A program made the position numbers and the translations under genes. Under the pieces are notes generated by a model. The model ran no database searches, had not been told where the DNA came from, and saw nothing but the letters and a program-made list of their open reading frames with translations. DNA of 64,000 nt from Hyphomicrobiales bacterium (GTDB lineage: Bacteria > Pseudomonadota > Alphaproteobacteria > Rhizobiales > Xanthobacteraceae), in NCBI GenBank assembly GCA_009377755.1, contig WHTM01000006.1:62001-126000 (forward strand), read 5' to 3'. This document shows positions 8,653 to 17,266 of the stretch, piece by piece. How positions within the stretch are numbered: the stretch's first letter is position 1; the number at the start of each line of letters is the position of its first letter.

Positions 8653-9711
8653 CTAGCGGCGCGGCGGCTCAATGCCAACCCCTTGCGCAGCCGCGACAAT
8701 CCGGTTCCAGGTACCTTTCGGGATCGGAATGCCCTTGGCTTCTCGCTCCGCCATCACGGTATTGCCGCGCTCACCCGGCAGGAAGATGCGTGAAACGCCG
8801 TCCGCGCGCGGCAGCGCCACAATGGCGTCGCCGAGGCGGTCGACCTCCTCGGTGAACCCGTCGAGGTTGCCGAACACGGAAAGATCGACCGCGATGGCAA
8901 GGCCGTTCTGCACCGGGTTGTCCGCGAGGTTCTTCTCGAGCAGCGCCCGCGCCACCAGCGGATTGCCGACGGTCAGGCTGGTCAGGCACTCGATCAGCAG
9001 CGACAGGCCGGAGCCCTTCGGTCCGCCGAGCGCCAGCAGCGTCGTGATCTTTTTCGGATCGGTGGTATCGCGGCCCTCGGCATCGATTCCCCAGCCGAGC
9101 GGCACCTCGGCGCCGGCGTCGCGCGCGCCGATGACCTTGCCGTTGGCGACGGTGGCCGTGGACATGTCGAGCACCAGCGGTCCCCGCTTCTTGCCCGGGA
9201 CCGCGAGCGCCAGCGGATTCGACGACACGCCCGCCACGCGCGCGCCGTGATAGGCCATCATCGGGCTGGAGGCACCCATGACGATTCCGGCCATGCCGGC
9301 TTCCGCCGCCATCAAGGCGAAATAGCCGATGGCGCCCGAATGGGTGATGTTGCGTGCCGCGCACCAGCCGACATGCACCGCGCGGGCGCGGTCGATCGCC
9401 TCCTCCATGGCCCGCGCCATCGCTATGACGCCCGGCGCCCGGTCAGCCTCCAGGATCGACACCGCGCCTGCGCGCTTCTCGACGCGGATGTTGGGCGCGG
9501 TGTTGATGGTCTTGCGGCGCAGGAGGTCGAGATAGCGCGGGATGCGGATGACGCCGTGGGAGTCCACGCCGCGCAGATTGGCCCAGATGAGAATGCCAGC
9601 CCATTCGTCCGCCATGGCGCGCGCGACGCCGGCGGCGACAAACAGGTCGCTGGCGAAGGCCAGCAGGTCGGCTTTTCCGAGGGTGATGGTGCTTTCGTTT
9701 GCCATCCCCAT
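8653..9711 (-). CDS. Ldh family oxidoreductase (malate/ureidoglycolate dehydrogenase type)
   Basis: A 352-aa NAD(P)-dependent dehydrogenase of the AllD/YbiC/ComC family, which reduces or oxidises 2-hydroxy acids. ANLRGVDSHGVIRIPRYL is the family hallmark with the catalytic histidine, and GGPKGSGLSLLIECL the conserved C-terminal segment. Start: M1 and M3 are both possible (9711 or 9705) and neither has a strong ribosome site. The neighbouring aldolase, SIS and Bug genes suggest oxidation of a sugar-derived hydroxy acid. Confidence 0.88.
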   Translation of the reverse strand: MGMANESTITLGKADLLAFASDLFVAAGVARAMADEWAGILIWANLRGVDSHGVIRIPRYLDLLRRKTINTAPNIRVEKRAGAVSILEADRAPGVIAMARAMEEAIDRARAVHVGWCAARNITHSGAIGYFALMAAEAGMAGIVMGASSPMMAYHGARVAGVSSNPLALAVPGKKRGPLVLDMSTATVANGKVIGARDAGAEVPLGWGIDAEGRDTTDPKKITTLLALGGPKGSGLSLLIECLTSLTVGNPLVARALLEKNLADNPVQNGLAIAVDLSVFGNLDGFTEEVDRLGDAIVALPRADGVSRIFLPGERGNTVMAEREAKGIPIPKGTWNRIVAAAQGVGIEPPRR

Positions 9712-9736
9712 CGATTGCCGCGATGGACGTGGAAGG

Positions 9737-10114
9737 TCAAGCGATGGTCATCGTCTGATCGGAGTAATTGACGGTGACGGTGAAGCTGCCTTCGTTGACG
9801 CGCCATTTCTGCAGCGTAAAGGTGCGCAGGCCAGCGGCGTGCAGCGGGTCGGTCTTGGCGATCGCCTCGGCCTCCTCGAAGGAATCCGCCCGCAGGATGA
9901 ACATGCCGGCTTCCGGGACGTTCGAGCCGCGCGGATAGAGCGGTCCCGCGGCGAACAGCACACCCTCCTTTTCCAGCTTCACCTGATGATCGAGATGCTC
10001 GGTGAGCCGCTTCTCGATCTCCGGCGAGCGCACCGGGCGGGTAACGACGAGGTACATCTCCTTGCCGAGGAACTTGTCGGTCAAGCGGTGCACGTCGCTC
10101 TTCGTATCAGTCAT
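9737..10114 (-). CDS. YCII-related domain protein
   Basis: A 125-aa protein with the ferredoxin-like YCII fold: MYLVVTRPVRSPEIEKRLTEHLDHQVKLEKEG...AGPL and DPLHAAGLRTFTLQKWRVNEGSF. Family members are small enzymes or binding proteins with a conserved His/Asp pair; some act as dehydrochlorinases or lactone-handling enzymes in aromatic catabolism. I place the start at 10114 because GGAG lies 8 bases upstream; the longer frame to 10255 runs through a repeat. Exact role unknown. Confidence 0.85.
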   Translation of the reverse strand: MTDTKSDVHRLTDKFLGKEMYLVVTRPVRSPEIEKRLTEHLDHQVKLEKEGVLFAAGPLYPRGSNVPEAGMFILRADSFEEAEAIAKTDPLHAAGLRTFTLQKWRVNEGSFTVTVNYSDQTMTIA

Positions 10115-10130
10115 GTGTGTGCTCCATTTC

Positions 10131-10256
10131 GTGCCCCGGACGCGGTGCAACACGAAGTGGTGCACCGCAGAGCCGGGGCCGTTCCAGATACCGGCGGTGG
10201 AACGGTCCCGGTTCAGCAGCGCACCGCTACACGCTGCGCTGCTGAACCGGGACACG
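10131..10256. repeat. ~125-bp palindromic intergenic repeat, copy 3
   Basis: Starts GTGCCCCGGACGCGGTGCAA, contains GGTGCAACACGAAGTGGTGC and ends CCGGGACACG, as in the copies at 830, 5267 and 14731. It separates the Bug gene from the YCII gene. Confidence 0.75.
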
Positions 10257-10261
10257 TCGAC

Positions 10262-11230
10262 CTACCGCTTCGGGATGCCTGCCTTGTTGGCCAAGTCGGT
10301 CCAATTCCTGATGTGCGTCTCGACCTTGGTCTTCATCTCCTCGGGCGTGCTGCTCTTCGGGAATCCACCTAGGTCACGCAGCCGCTTGTCGACGTTCGGC
10401 GCCGCGATCGCCTTGCGCAGCTCGGCGTTCAACCGATCGACGATCGGCCGCGGCACTCGGGCGGTGGTGCCGACGCCGACCCAGGCCATCATCTCGAAGC
10501 CCGGCGCGACCGTTTCCGCCACGGTCGGGACATCCGGCAGCGGCGGCCAGCGCTCCGTGCCGGAGATCGCCAGCGCCTTGAACTTGCCCCCCTGAATGTT
10601 GCCGAGGATGGCGGTGCCGGGCGCCACGATCACATCCACATTCTTGCCGAGCAGCGCGGTGACCGCGCCGGAATCGCCGCGGAACGGGACATGCACGACC
10701 TTGCTGCCGGTCGCCGATGCGAACAATTCCGTGCACATGTGTTGGCCGGTGCCGACGCCGGCGGTGCCGACGGTGACGGTTCCCGGCTTGGCGCGCGCCT
10801 CGTCGACCACGTCCTTGATGCTCTTGAAGCGGGATTCGGAGTTGGCGACGAAGAAGAATGGAAGGTCGGTCACCGTCGACAGGAACTGGAAGTCCTTCAC
10901 CGGATCGAAGTTGAGCGACTTGTACAATGCCGGCGAGATCACGTGCGCGGTCGTCAGCAGGACCATCGTGTAGCCGTCCGGCGTCATGCGCACGACCTGC
11001 TCGGAGGCGAGATTGCCACCGGCACCGGGCCGCGCTTCCGAGACGATCGGCTGCCCGAGCGACTTCGACATTTCCTCGCCGAGGATGCGGGTGATGACAT
11101 CCGCGTTGCCGCCCGGCGCAAAGCCTTGGACGAAGCGGATGGGGCGGTTCGGATAATCCTGTGCAGCAGCCGAAAAACCGCCGACAACCAAGCCGGCCGT
11201 CAATGCCAGACTCATGATCTGACGCAACAT
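10262..11230 (-). CDS. Bug-family tripartite tricarboxylate transporter substrate-binding protein
   Basis: A 322-aa protein with a signal peptide (MLRQIMSLALTAGLVVGG...AAA) followed by DYPNRPIRFVQGFAPGGNAD and EARPGAGGNLASEQVV..PDGYTMV, the Bug carboxylate-binding loops. It heads the minus-strand YCII, Ldh, SIS and aldolase run and probably captures that pathway's substrate in the periplasm. No TctA/TctB genes are nearby. Confidence 0.92.
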   Translation of the reverse strand: MLRQIMSLALTAGLVVGGFSAAAQDYPNRPIRFVQGFAPGGNADVITRILGEEMSKSLGQPIVSEARPGAGGNLASEQVVRMTPDGYTMVLLTTAHVISPALYKSLNFDPVKDFQFLSTVTDLPFFFVANSESRFKSIKDVVDEARAKPGTVTVGTAGVGTGQHMCTELFASATGSKVVHVPFRGDSGAVTALLGKNVDVIVAPGTAILGNIQGGKFKALAISGTERWPPLPDVPTVAETVAPGFEMMAWVGVGTTARVPRPIVDRLNAELRKAIAAPNVDKRLRDLGGFPKSSTPEEMKTKVETHIRNWTDLANKAGIPKR

Positions 11231-11402
11231 CGTTTCCCCCTTTGTCCGCCGGACATCACGGTCCGGTCATTTCTTTGATTGCCGAGGGAAGCTTATCCGA
11301 TCGCGCATCCACCTCAAGTGGCGGCGCGATCGCGCGGAGACGCGCCAACGGCCCACGAACGCCGCTCACATCGACGAGATGGGACGAACGTGGGCCGCGA
11401 GG

Positions 11403-11852
11403 TCAGGGGATGACGGCGGTCGCCTCAATTTCCACGCGTGCTTCCGGCTCGGCGAGCCGCGCGACCTCGAGCAATGCCATCGCCGGATAGTGGGTACCGA
11501 CCACCTCACGGTACACGGCACCAAGGGCGCCGCGGGAAGTGAGGTATTCATCCATATCGCACACGTACCAAGTCATCCTCACCAAGTGCTGCGGCTTCGC
11601 GCGGCCCTCGCGGAGCACGGCGACGACATTCAGCAATGCCTGCCGGGTCTGGGCGATGAATCCGGAGGGAAAGCGTCCGCGGGCGTCCCATCCGACCATG
11701 CCGCCGACGAAGACGAATTCGCCGCGCGCCTTGATGCCGTTCGCATAGCCAACCGGACGCGGCCAGCCGGACGGCAGCAGCACCGTGTGCGATTTTTTCC
11801 TATCATCGCTGGGACTGGCCCGGCGATGTTGCGTTATAGCATTGTCGCGCAT
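11403..11852 (-). CDS. RidA-family enamine/imine deaminase-like protein
   Basis: A 149-aa RidA/YjgF-family protein (PVGYANGIKARGEFVFVGGMV, MTWYVCDMDEYL, VEIEATAVIP). RidA proteins hydrolyse reactive enamines and imines. The start at 11852 has GAGGA upstream; the acyl-CoA ligase gene ends 10 bases before it, so this is the last gene of the 2-aminobenzoate operon. The pathway's ring-reduced product, 2-amino-5-oxocyclohex-1-ene-carboxyl-CoA, is an enamine, so removal of its amino group is an attractive role. That role is inference from context. Confidence 0.85.
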   Translation of the reverse strand: MRDNAITQHRRASPSDDRKKSHTVLLPSGWPRPVGYANGIKARGEFVFVGGMVGWDARGRFPSGFIAQTRQALLNVVAVLREGRAKPQHLVRMTWYVCDMDEYLTSRGALGAVYREVVGTHYPAMALLEVARLAEPEARVEIEATAVIP

Positions 11853-11862
11853 GGTGTCGTCC

Positions 11863-13506
11863 TCATGAGGCGAGCTTGTGCGCCGCCGCCTCGGCGGCGT
11901 GGCGCAGTTCATGCCGCTGCAGCTTGCCGGTCTGCGTGCGCGGCAGCGCCGTCACATACTCGACCGCCCGCGGATACTTGTAGGGCGCAATTGAAGCCTT
12001 GACGTGCTTCTGGAGCGTCTTGGTCAATGCGCCGTCGCCAGCATAACCGGGCCGCAGCACCACAAACGCCTTGACGATCTGCCCGCGCTCCTCGTCCTGC
12101 ACGCCGACGACGCCGCACTCGGCAACCGCCGGATGCATCAGCAGCGCTTCCTCCACCTCCGGGCCGGCGATGTTGTAGCCGGCGGAGACGATCATGTCGT
12201 CGGAACGCGCCTGATACCAGAACACCCCGTCGGCATCCATCAGATAGGTGTCGCCGGTGATGTTCCAGCCGTTCTGCACGTACTTTGTCTGCCGCGTGTC
12301 GGCGAGGTAGCGGCAGCCGGTCGGCCCGCGCACCGCGAGCCGGCCGATGGTGCCGGACGGCACCTCGCGTCCGCTATCGTCGACGACGCGGGCCTGATAA
12401 CCGGGCACCGGCTTGCCGGTGGCGCCGGGACAGATGGCCGACTCCGGCGAACCGATGAAGATGTGCAGCATCTCGGTCGAGCCGATGCCGTCGAGAATCG
12501 TAAGGCCGGTCGCGCTATGCCACGCCTCGAACGTCGGCTTCGGCAGCGCCTCACCGGCGGACACGCACTTGCGGAGCGACGAGATATCGAATTCGCCGAG
12601 CTTGTTGAGCATGGCGCGATACGCGGTCGGCGCGGTGAAGCAGACCGTGGCGCGGTGCCTCGCGATCGCCGCCAGCAATTCGTCCGGCGGCGCCCGTTCA
12701 AGTAGAATCGCGGAGGCGCCGATACGCAGCGGGAACAGCACCAGTCCGCCCAGCCCGAAGGTGAAGGCGAGCGGCGGCGAGCCGATGAAGCAGTCGTCGG
12801 GATTTGCCTGCAACACGTGGCGTCCATAGGAGTCGCAGGTCGCGAGCATGTCACGGTGGAAATGCATGGTGCCTTTCGGCTCGCCGGTGGTGCCGGACGT
12901 GAAGGCGATCAGGCAGACATCGTCAGCCGCGGTGTCGCAGGCGGTGAACGCGTCATAGCCCGGCTGCGCCATCAGCGTTTCCAGGCTTGCGGGCGTACCG
13001 TCGCCCCAAGTGACGATGCGCTTGAGCACCAGCGAAACGTCCTCGGCCTTCTCCATCTCCTCGGCAAGCCGGTGATCGCACAGCGCGAGCGCAATCTTCG
13101 CCTTGCCGAGCGCGTAGGAAATCTCCTTGGCGCGCAGCAGGGGCATGGTCGCGACAGCGATGCCGCCCGCCTTGATCACCGCAAGCGTGGCCGCGACCAT
13201 CATCCGGCTGTTGGGCGCGCGCAGCAGCACGCGATTGCCGGGGACGAGGCCGAGATCGCGGGTGAGCACATTGGCGATGCGATTCACCCGCTCGGCGAGT
13301 TCCGCATAGCTCCAGATCTCGGCCGGCGCGATCAGGCAGGGACTATTTCCATCGCCGCGCGCGATCCAGCAGTCGAGCAATTCGCTCACGCAATTGAGCC
13401 GCTCGGGATATTGCAGCTCCGGCAGGTCGAACAGGAAGTCGGGCCATTGCTCGCGCGGCGGCAAGCTGTCCCGCGCAAACGTGTCCACATGTGCGCTCGT
13501 GCTCAT
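11863..13506 (-). CDS. abmG: 2-aminobenzoate-CoA ligase (benzoate-CoA ligase family)
   Basis: A 547-aa AMP-forming acyl-CoA synthetase. CLIAFTSGTTGEPKGTMHFH is the ATP-binding loop, DGIGSTEMLHIFIGS the A5 motif, GDTYLMDADGVFWYQARSDDMI the hinge and RTQTGKLQRHELR the C-terminal catalytic lysine region. The benzoate-CoA-ligase type N-terminus and the neighbours (a 2-aminobenzoyl-CoA monooxygenase/reductase, acyl-CoA dehydrogenase and enoyl-CoA hydratase) indicate that it activates anthranilate to its CoA thioester in the cytoplasm. Substrate assignment rests mainly on the operon. Confidence 0.88.
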   Translation of the reverse strand: MSTSAHVDTFARDSLPPREQWPDFLFDLPELQYPERLNCVSELLDCWIARGDGNSPCLIAPAEIWSYAELAERVNRIANVLTRDLGLVPGNRVLLRAPNSRMMVAATLAVIKAGGIAVATMPLLRAKEISYALGKAKIALALCDHRLAEEMEKAEDVSLVLKRIVTWGDGTPASLETLMAQPGYDAFTACDTAADDVCLIAFTSGTTGEPKGTMHFHRDMLATCDSYGRHVLQANPDDCFIGSPPLAFTFGLGGLVLFPLRIGASAILLERAPPDELLAAIARHRATVCFTAPTAYRAMLNKLGEFDISSLRKCVSAGEALPKPTFEAWHSATGLTILDGIGSTEMLHIFIGSPESAICPGATGKPVPGYQARVVDDSGREVPSGTIGRLAVRGPTGCRYLADTRQTKYVQNGWNITGDTYLMDADGVFWYQARSDDMIVSAGYNIAGPEVEEALLMHPAVAECGVVGVQDEERGQIVKAFVVLRPGYAGDGALTKTLQKHVKASIAPYKYPRAVEYVTALPRTQTGKLQRHELRHAAEAAAHKLAS

Positions 13507-13519
13507 GGGCTGTCCCTGG

Positions 13520-14719
13520 TCATTCCGCGGCCAGCGCGGATTTTTCCGCTTGGCCCTTCATCGCCTCGCGGGCGATGACGATTTTCTGCACCTCGGTCGC
13601 ACCTTCGTAGATGCGCAACGCCCGAATCTCGCGGTAGAGCTCCTCGACCTTGACGCCCTTGGTGACGCCGGTGCCGCCGAATAGCTGCACGGCCCGGTCG
13701 ATCACCCGCTGCGCCGCCTCGGTGGCAAACATCTTCGCCATCGCCGCCTCGCGGGTGACACGCGCGGCGCCCTGATCCTTGGTCCAGGCGGCGCGGTAGA
13801 CCAGCAAGGCCGCGGCGTCGGCCTCGGTGGCGCTGTCGGCGATCGCGGCTTGCGTCATTTGCAAATCGCCAAGCGGTGCGCCGAACAATTGCCGCGAGGC
13901 CGCCCGTTCGATCGACTCGGCAAGCGCTCGGCGGGCGAAGCCGAGGGCGGCGGCGCCGACGGTGGCCCGGAAGATATCGAGCGTCGCCATCGCCACCTTG
14001 AAGCCGTCGCCGGGCACGCCGAGCCGGTTGGCAACGGGAACCCGCACGCCATCGAACTTGAGCGTCGCCAGCGGATGCGGGGCGATCACTTCGATGCGTT
14101 CGGTCACGCTGAGGCCCGGCGCATCGGCATCGACGATGAATGCGGAGAGACCCTTGGCGCCCGGAGCTTCGCCCGAGCGCGCGAAGACGACGTAGTGCCC
14201 CGCGATGCCGCCGTTGGAAATCCAGGTTTTTGTGCCGTCGAGCCGCATATGCGAAGGCCCGTCCGGCTTCGCGGTCATGGCGAGCGCCGCCACGTCGGAG
14301 CCCGCCTCCGGTTCCGACAATGCGAAGGCAGCAATCGAACGTCCGGCGACGATCGGCGGCAGATAGCGCGCTTTCAGTTCCGGCGAGCCGAACAGCGTGA
14401 TGGAGCCGGAACCGAGGCCCTGCATGGCGAAGGCGAAATCGGCGAGGCCGTCATGGAAGGCCAGCGTCTCGCGCGCGATGCAGAGCGTACGCACGTCGAG
14501 ACGCGGGAACAATCCACCCTGCTCCTGCGGCACGACCGCCTTCAGGAATCCCGCTTCCGCCAGCGCCGCGACGCGCGTACGGCATGCCTCATCGACATCG
14601 CTGTCGCCGTGCGGCAGCTTCGGCAGCGTTGCTTCGGCCCAGCGCGCCACATCGCCGGCGAAGCGGCGATGGTGATCGTCGAAGAACGGCCAGGAGAGGG
14701 TGTCGGCGAGGGAGGTCAT
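13520..14719 (-). CDS. Acyl-CoA dehydrogenase
   Basis: A 399-aa flavin acyl-CoA dehydrogenase. [20 protein letters not shown] is the FAD/substrate signature, [18 protein letters not shown] follows, and the catalytic glutamate is in [11 protein letters not shown]. It lies 13 bases upstream of the ligase gene in the anthranilate operon, where it could oxidise the alicyclic CoA thioester after ring reduction and before ring cleavage. This step is inferred from pathway logic. Confidence 0.9.
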   Translation of the reverse strand: MTSLADTLSWPFFDDHHRRFAGDVARWAEATLPKLPHGDSDVDEACRTRVAALAEAGFLKAVVPQEQGGLFPRLDVRTLCIARETLAFHDGLADFAFAMQGLGSGSITLFGSPELKARYLPPIVAGRSIAAFALSEPEAGSDVAALAMTAKPDGPSHMRLDGTKTWISNGGIAGHYVVFARSGEAPGAKGLSAFIVDADAPGLSVTERIEVIAPHPLATLKFDGVRVPVANRLGVPGDGFKVAMATLDIFRATVGAAALGFARRALAESIERAASRQLFGAPLGDLQMTQAAIADSATEADAAALLVYRAAWTKDQGAARVTREAAMAKMFATEAAQRVIDRAVQLFGGTGVTKGVKVEELYREIRALRIYEGATEVQKIVIAREAMKGQAEKSALAAE

Positions 14720-14730
14720 CGTGCCACCTC

Positions 14731-14863
14731 GTGTCCCGGGCGCACTGCAGCACGAAGTGCTGCTGTGCAGACCCGGAACCCCGGTTCAATTTTCCCGCAA
14801 GGAAGCAATCGGTGTCCCGCATCTGCGGAGCAGCGCTGCGCGCTGCACCGAGTGCGGGACACG
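14731..14863. repeat. ~130-bp palindromic intergenic repeat, copy 4
   Basis: Starts GTGTCCCGGGCGCACTGCAG, carries GCAGCACGAAGTGCTGC and ends GCGGGACACG. It lies within the anthranilate operon, between the enoyl-CoA hydratase and acyl-CoA dehydrogenase genes. Confidence 0.75.
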
Positions 14864-14887
14864 AACCGAAGGGCAACGCACTGCATC

Positions 14888-15721
14888 TCAATTTCCCTCG
14901 AATACCGCTTTTTGCTTCGCCGCGAAGGCGCGATAGGCGCGGGCGAAGTCTTCCGTCTCCATGCACAGCGCCTGTGCTATCGCCTCCGCCTCGATCGCCG
15001 CCTCGATCGACATGGCCCATTCCATCTCCAGCATCCGCTTGGTCATGGTGTTTGCAAAGGTCGGACCGTCGGCAAGCTCGGCGGCAAGTGCCTGGGCCTG
15101 CGGCAACACCGCTTCCGGCGCCACCAGCCGGTTGAAGAAACCCCAGCGTTCGGCCTCCTCACCACCGAGGCTCCGCCCAGTGAACAACAGCTCCGCCGCC
15201 CGTCCCTGCCCAACGATGCGCGGCAGCATGGCGCAAGCACCCATGTCGCAGCCGGCGAGCCCAACCCGGTTGAACAGGAACGCCACCTTGGCGCGCGGCG
15301 TTCCGATGCGGATGTCGGAGGCCATCGCAATGATCGCGCCGGCGCCGGCGCAGGCCCCGTCGATCCCGGCAACGATGGGCTGCGGGCAGGCGCGCATCGC
15401 CTTGACCAGTTCCCCGGTCATGCGGGTGAAGTCGAGCAGTTCCGCCGCGCGCATCTCGACCAGCGGAGCGATAATCTCGAACACGTCGCCGCCCGAGCAG
15501 AAATTTCCGCCAGCGCCGGTGACGACAAAAACCTTGACGCGCTTGTCCTTGGCGGCAGCGCGGAACAGATCGGAAAGCTCGGCGTAGCTGTCGAACGTGA
15601 GCGGGTTCTTTTTGTCGGGGCGGTCGAGCGTCACCGTGGCGACCTTGCCCGAAACGTCGAGCCGTACGTGCTGCGTGGAATAGTCCGCGAGCGGCAGCGT
15701 CACCGGATTAGCGGCGCCCAT
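14888..15721 (-). CDS. Enoyl-CoA hydratase/isomerase family protein
   Basis: A 277-aa crotonase-fold protein: [20 protein letters not shown], the oxyanion-hole segments [16 protein letters not shown] and [24 protein letters not shown]. The glycine-rich loops are intact. Crotonase enzymes hydrate enoyl-CoAs or hydrolyse alicyclic rings. In this operon, hydration or ring opening of the reduced aminobenzoyl-CoA product is likely. The start has GGAGGG 5 bases upstream, and the gene overlaps the end of the marR gene by 14 bases. Confidence 0.88.
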   Translation of the reverse strand: MGAANPVTLPLADYSTQHVRLDVSGKVATVTLDRPDKKNPLTFDSYAELSDLFRAAAKDKRVKVFVVTGAGGNFCSGGDVFEIIAPLVEMRAAELLDFTRMTGELVKAMRACPQPIVAGIDGACAGAGAIIAMASDIRIGTPRAKVAFLFNRVGLAGCDMGACAMLPRIVGQGRAAELLFTGRSLGGEEAERWGFFNRLVAPEAVLPQAQALAAELADGPTFANTMTKRMLEMEWAMSIEAAIEAEAIAQALCMETEDFARAYRAFAAKQKAVFEGN

Positions 15722-16232
15722 TGTGCCCTCCCGCCGCGACTGCCTTGCCTGCCGAGGCCTTGGTTTTGGCCAAGAGCCGCATCAATGCCTCGATATCGCC
15801 GGCGTCAAGGTCAGCGAAAATCTCCGAGATCCAGTTGCCGTTGGCTCGCGCCATGGCGCGGAACGCGCGCTGGCCGGCCGCGGTCAGCTTGACGAACTGG
15901 ACTCGGCGGTCGCGCGGCGAGGCGCGGCGCGCGATCAGCCCGTCCCCGACCAGCCGGTCGACGAGTCCCGTGATGTTTCCGTTCGACACCATCATGCGCT
16001 GGGACAGTTCGCCAAGCGTCATCCCACCGCGCGCCTTGTCGAGCTGCGCAAGAACGTCGAAGCGCGGCAACGTGATGTCGAACTCCTCGCGCAAGCGGCG
16101 GCGCACCTCGCCCTCGATCAACGTCGTGCAGGTCAACAGCCGCAGCCATAGCCGCAGCTCGGCGACGTGATCGCCGGGCCGTTCGGCCACGCGCGTCTCC
16201 GCATCGCGCGGGGTAGCAGCGAGGTTGTCCAT
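15708..16232 (-). CDS. MarR-family transcriptional regulator
   Basis: A 174-aa winged-helix regulator: [40 protein letters not shown] (recognition helix) and [19 protein letters not shown] (wing). The ATG at 16232 overlaps the stop of the upstream SDR gene, so the two are translationally coupled. MarR proteins in aromatic-CoA clusters often sense the CoA thioester and de-repress the operon. Here control of this operon and of the divergent monooxygenase gene is likely but inferred. Confidence 0.9.
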   Translation of the reverse strand: MDNLAATPRDAETRVAERPGDHVAELRLWLRLLTCTTLIEGEVRRRLREEFDITLPRFDVLAQLDKARGGMTLGELSQRMMVSNGNITGLVDRLVGDGLIARRASPRDRRVQFVKLTAAGQRAFRAMARANGNWISEIFADLDAGDIEALMRLLAKTKASAGKAVAAGGHNGRR

Positions 16233-16993
16233 CAAATCTCTCCACCTGCAACCGACAGCGTCGCACCGGTGATCGCGGAGGCAGCCGGCGAGCACAGGAA
16301 CATGACGGCGGCGGCGACTTCCTCCGGTTTGATCAGCCGTCCCAGCGGAACGTCCTTGATCATTGCCGCGAGAACGTCCGGCTCGGATCGGCCGGTCGCC
16401 GTCGTGATCCGCCGGATGCTGTCGCGCACGAGGTCGGTATCCGAATAGCCGGGACAAACAGCGTTGACGGTTACGCCGGTCTTCGCCGTCTCGACTGCCA
16501 GTGCGCGCACCAGCCCGACGGTGGCGTGCTTGGAGACACAGTAAGCCGAGACATAGCCGTAGCCTTTCAGCCCGGCCGTCGACGCAATGGCGACGATGCG
16601 CCCAAAACCGCGCACCACCATGCTGCCAAGCACCTCGTGCGCGGCATGGACCACGCTCAGCGTGTTGAGCTCGAACAGGCGGCGGAACATGTCCGGATCG
16701 GTGCCCGCGAACGGCGCGCTCTCGGCGCCGCCGGAGTTGGCGACCAGGATGTCGATCGTCCCGTGCTTCGCCGCGGCCATCTGCAAACCCTCGCCGAGCG
16801 CGCGCTGGTCGGTGGCGTCGGCGACGAAATAGCTCGCGGCCTCGCCGCTCGCGACGGCCTCGGTAAGCGGAACCTCGTTGCGTCCCATCACGGTGACGGT
16901 GGCGCCGGCGCGGGACAGCGCCGCGGCGACGGCGCGGCCGATCCCGCGCCCGCCGCCGGTGACCATGGCGTGATGTCCGTCAAGACTTTGCAT
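16232..16993 (-). CDS. Short-chain dehydrogenase/reductase
   Basis: A 253-aa classical [23 protein letters not shown] binds NAD(P), NSGG replaces the usual NNAG, and Tyr/Lys of YCVSK with the upstream serine form the catalytic set. I start at 16993 ([14 protein letters not shown]); the longer frame to 17089 reads into intergenic sequence. It heads the anthranilate operon and probably oxidises a 3-hydroxyacyl-CoA type intermediate formed after hydration. Function inferred from context. Confidence 0.88.
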   Translation of the reverse strand: MQSLDGHHAMVTGGGRGIGRAVAAALSRAGATVTVMGRNEVPLTEAVASGEAASYFVADATDQRALGEGLQMAAAKHGTIDILVANSGGAESAPFAGTDPDMFRRLFELNTLSVVHAAHEVLGSMVVRGFGRIVAIASTAGLKGYGYVSAYCVSKHATVGLVRALAVETAKTGVTVNAVCPGYSDTDLVRDSIRRITTATGRSEPDVLAAMIKDVPLGRLIKPEEVAAAVMFLCSPAASAITGATLSVAGGEI

Positions 16994-17116
16994 CGCGGGC
17001 CAGCGCCTTCCTGCCGACTTGTCCTCAGCGGCCAATATTTTAAGGTTGAAATTTTCTGGGTTCAAGGGACGGCGGGCCGTTGTGGGCAAGTTAGTTTAAG
17101 CATAAAATTTCAACCG

Positions 17117-17250
17117 GTCATTCCGGGGCCGAGCGTAGCGAGGAGCCCGCAATCCATAGCCACCGCAGCCGCAATGTGGCGTGTTCCACTCCATTGCCTG
17201 GACAGGGGTTATGGATTCAGGCTCCGGCCTTCGGCTGGCCCCGGAATGAC
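17117..17250. repeat. Palindromic intergenic repeat (GTCATTCCGGGG type)
   Basis: Begins GTCATTCCGGGGCCGAGCGT and ends CCCCGGAATGAC, with internal CCATAGCC and GGTTATGG parts. It occupies the divergent promoter region between the SDR gene and the aminobenzoyl-CoA monooxygenase, so it may affect either promoter. Confidence 0.7.
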
Positions 17251-17266
17251 GACCGTGGAGGCCATT

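Noticed and set aside
16526-17266. 247-codon N-terminal extension of the aminobenzoyl-CoA monooxygenase
   Set aside because: The extension reads antisense through the SDR gene and a repeat. The true flavin-binding N-terminus starts at the ATG at 17267.
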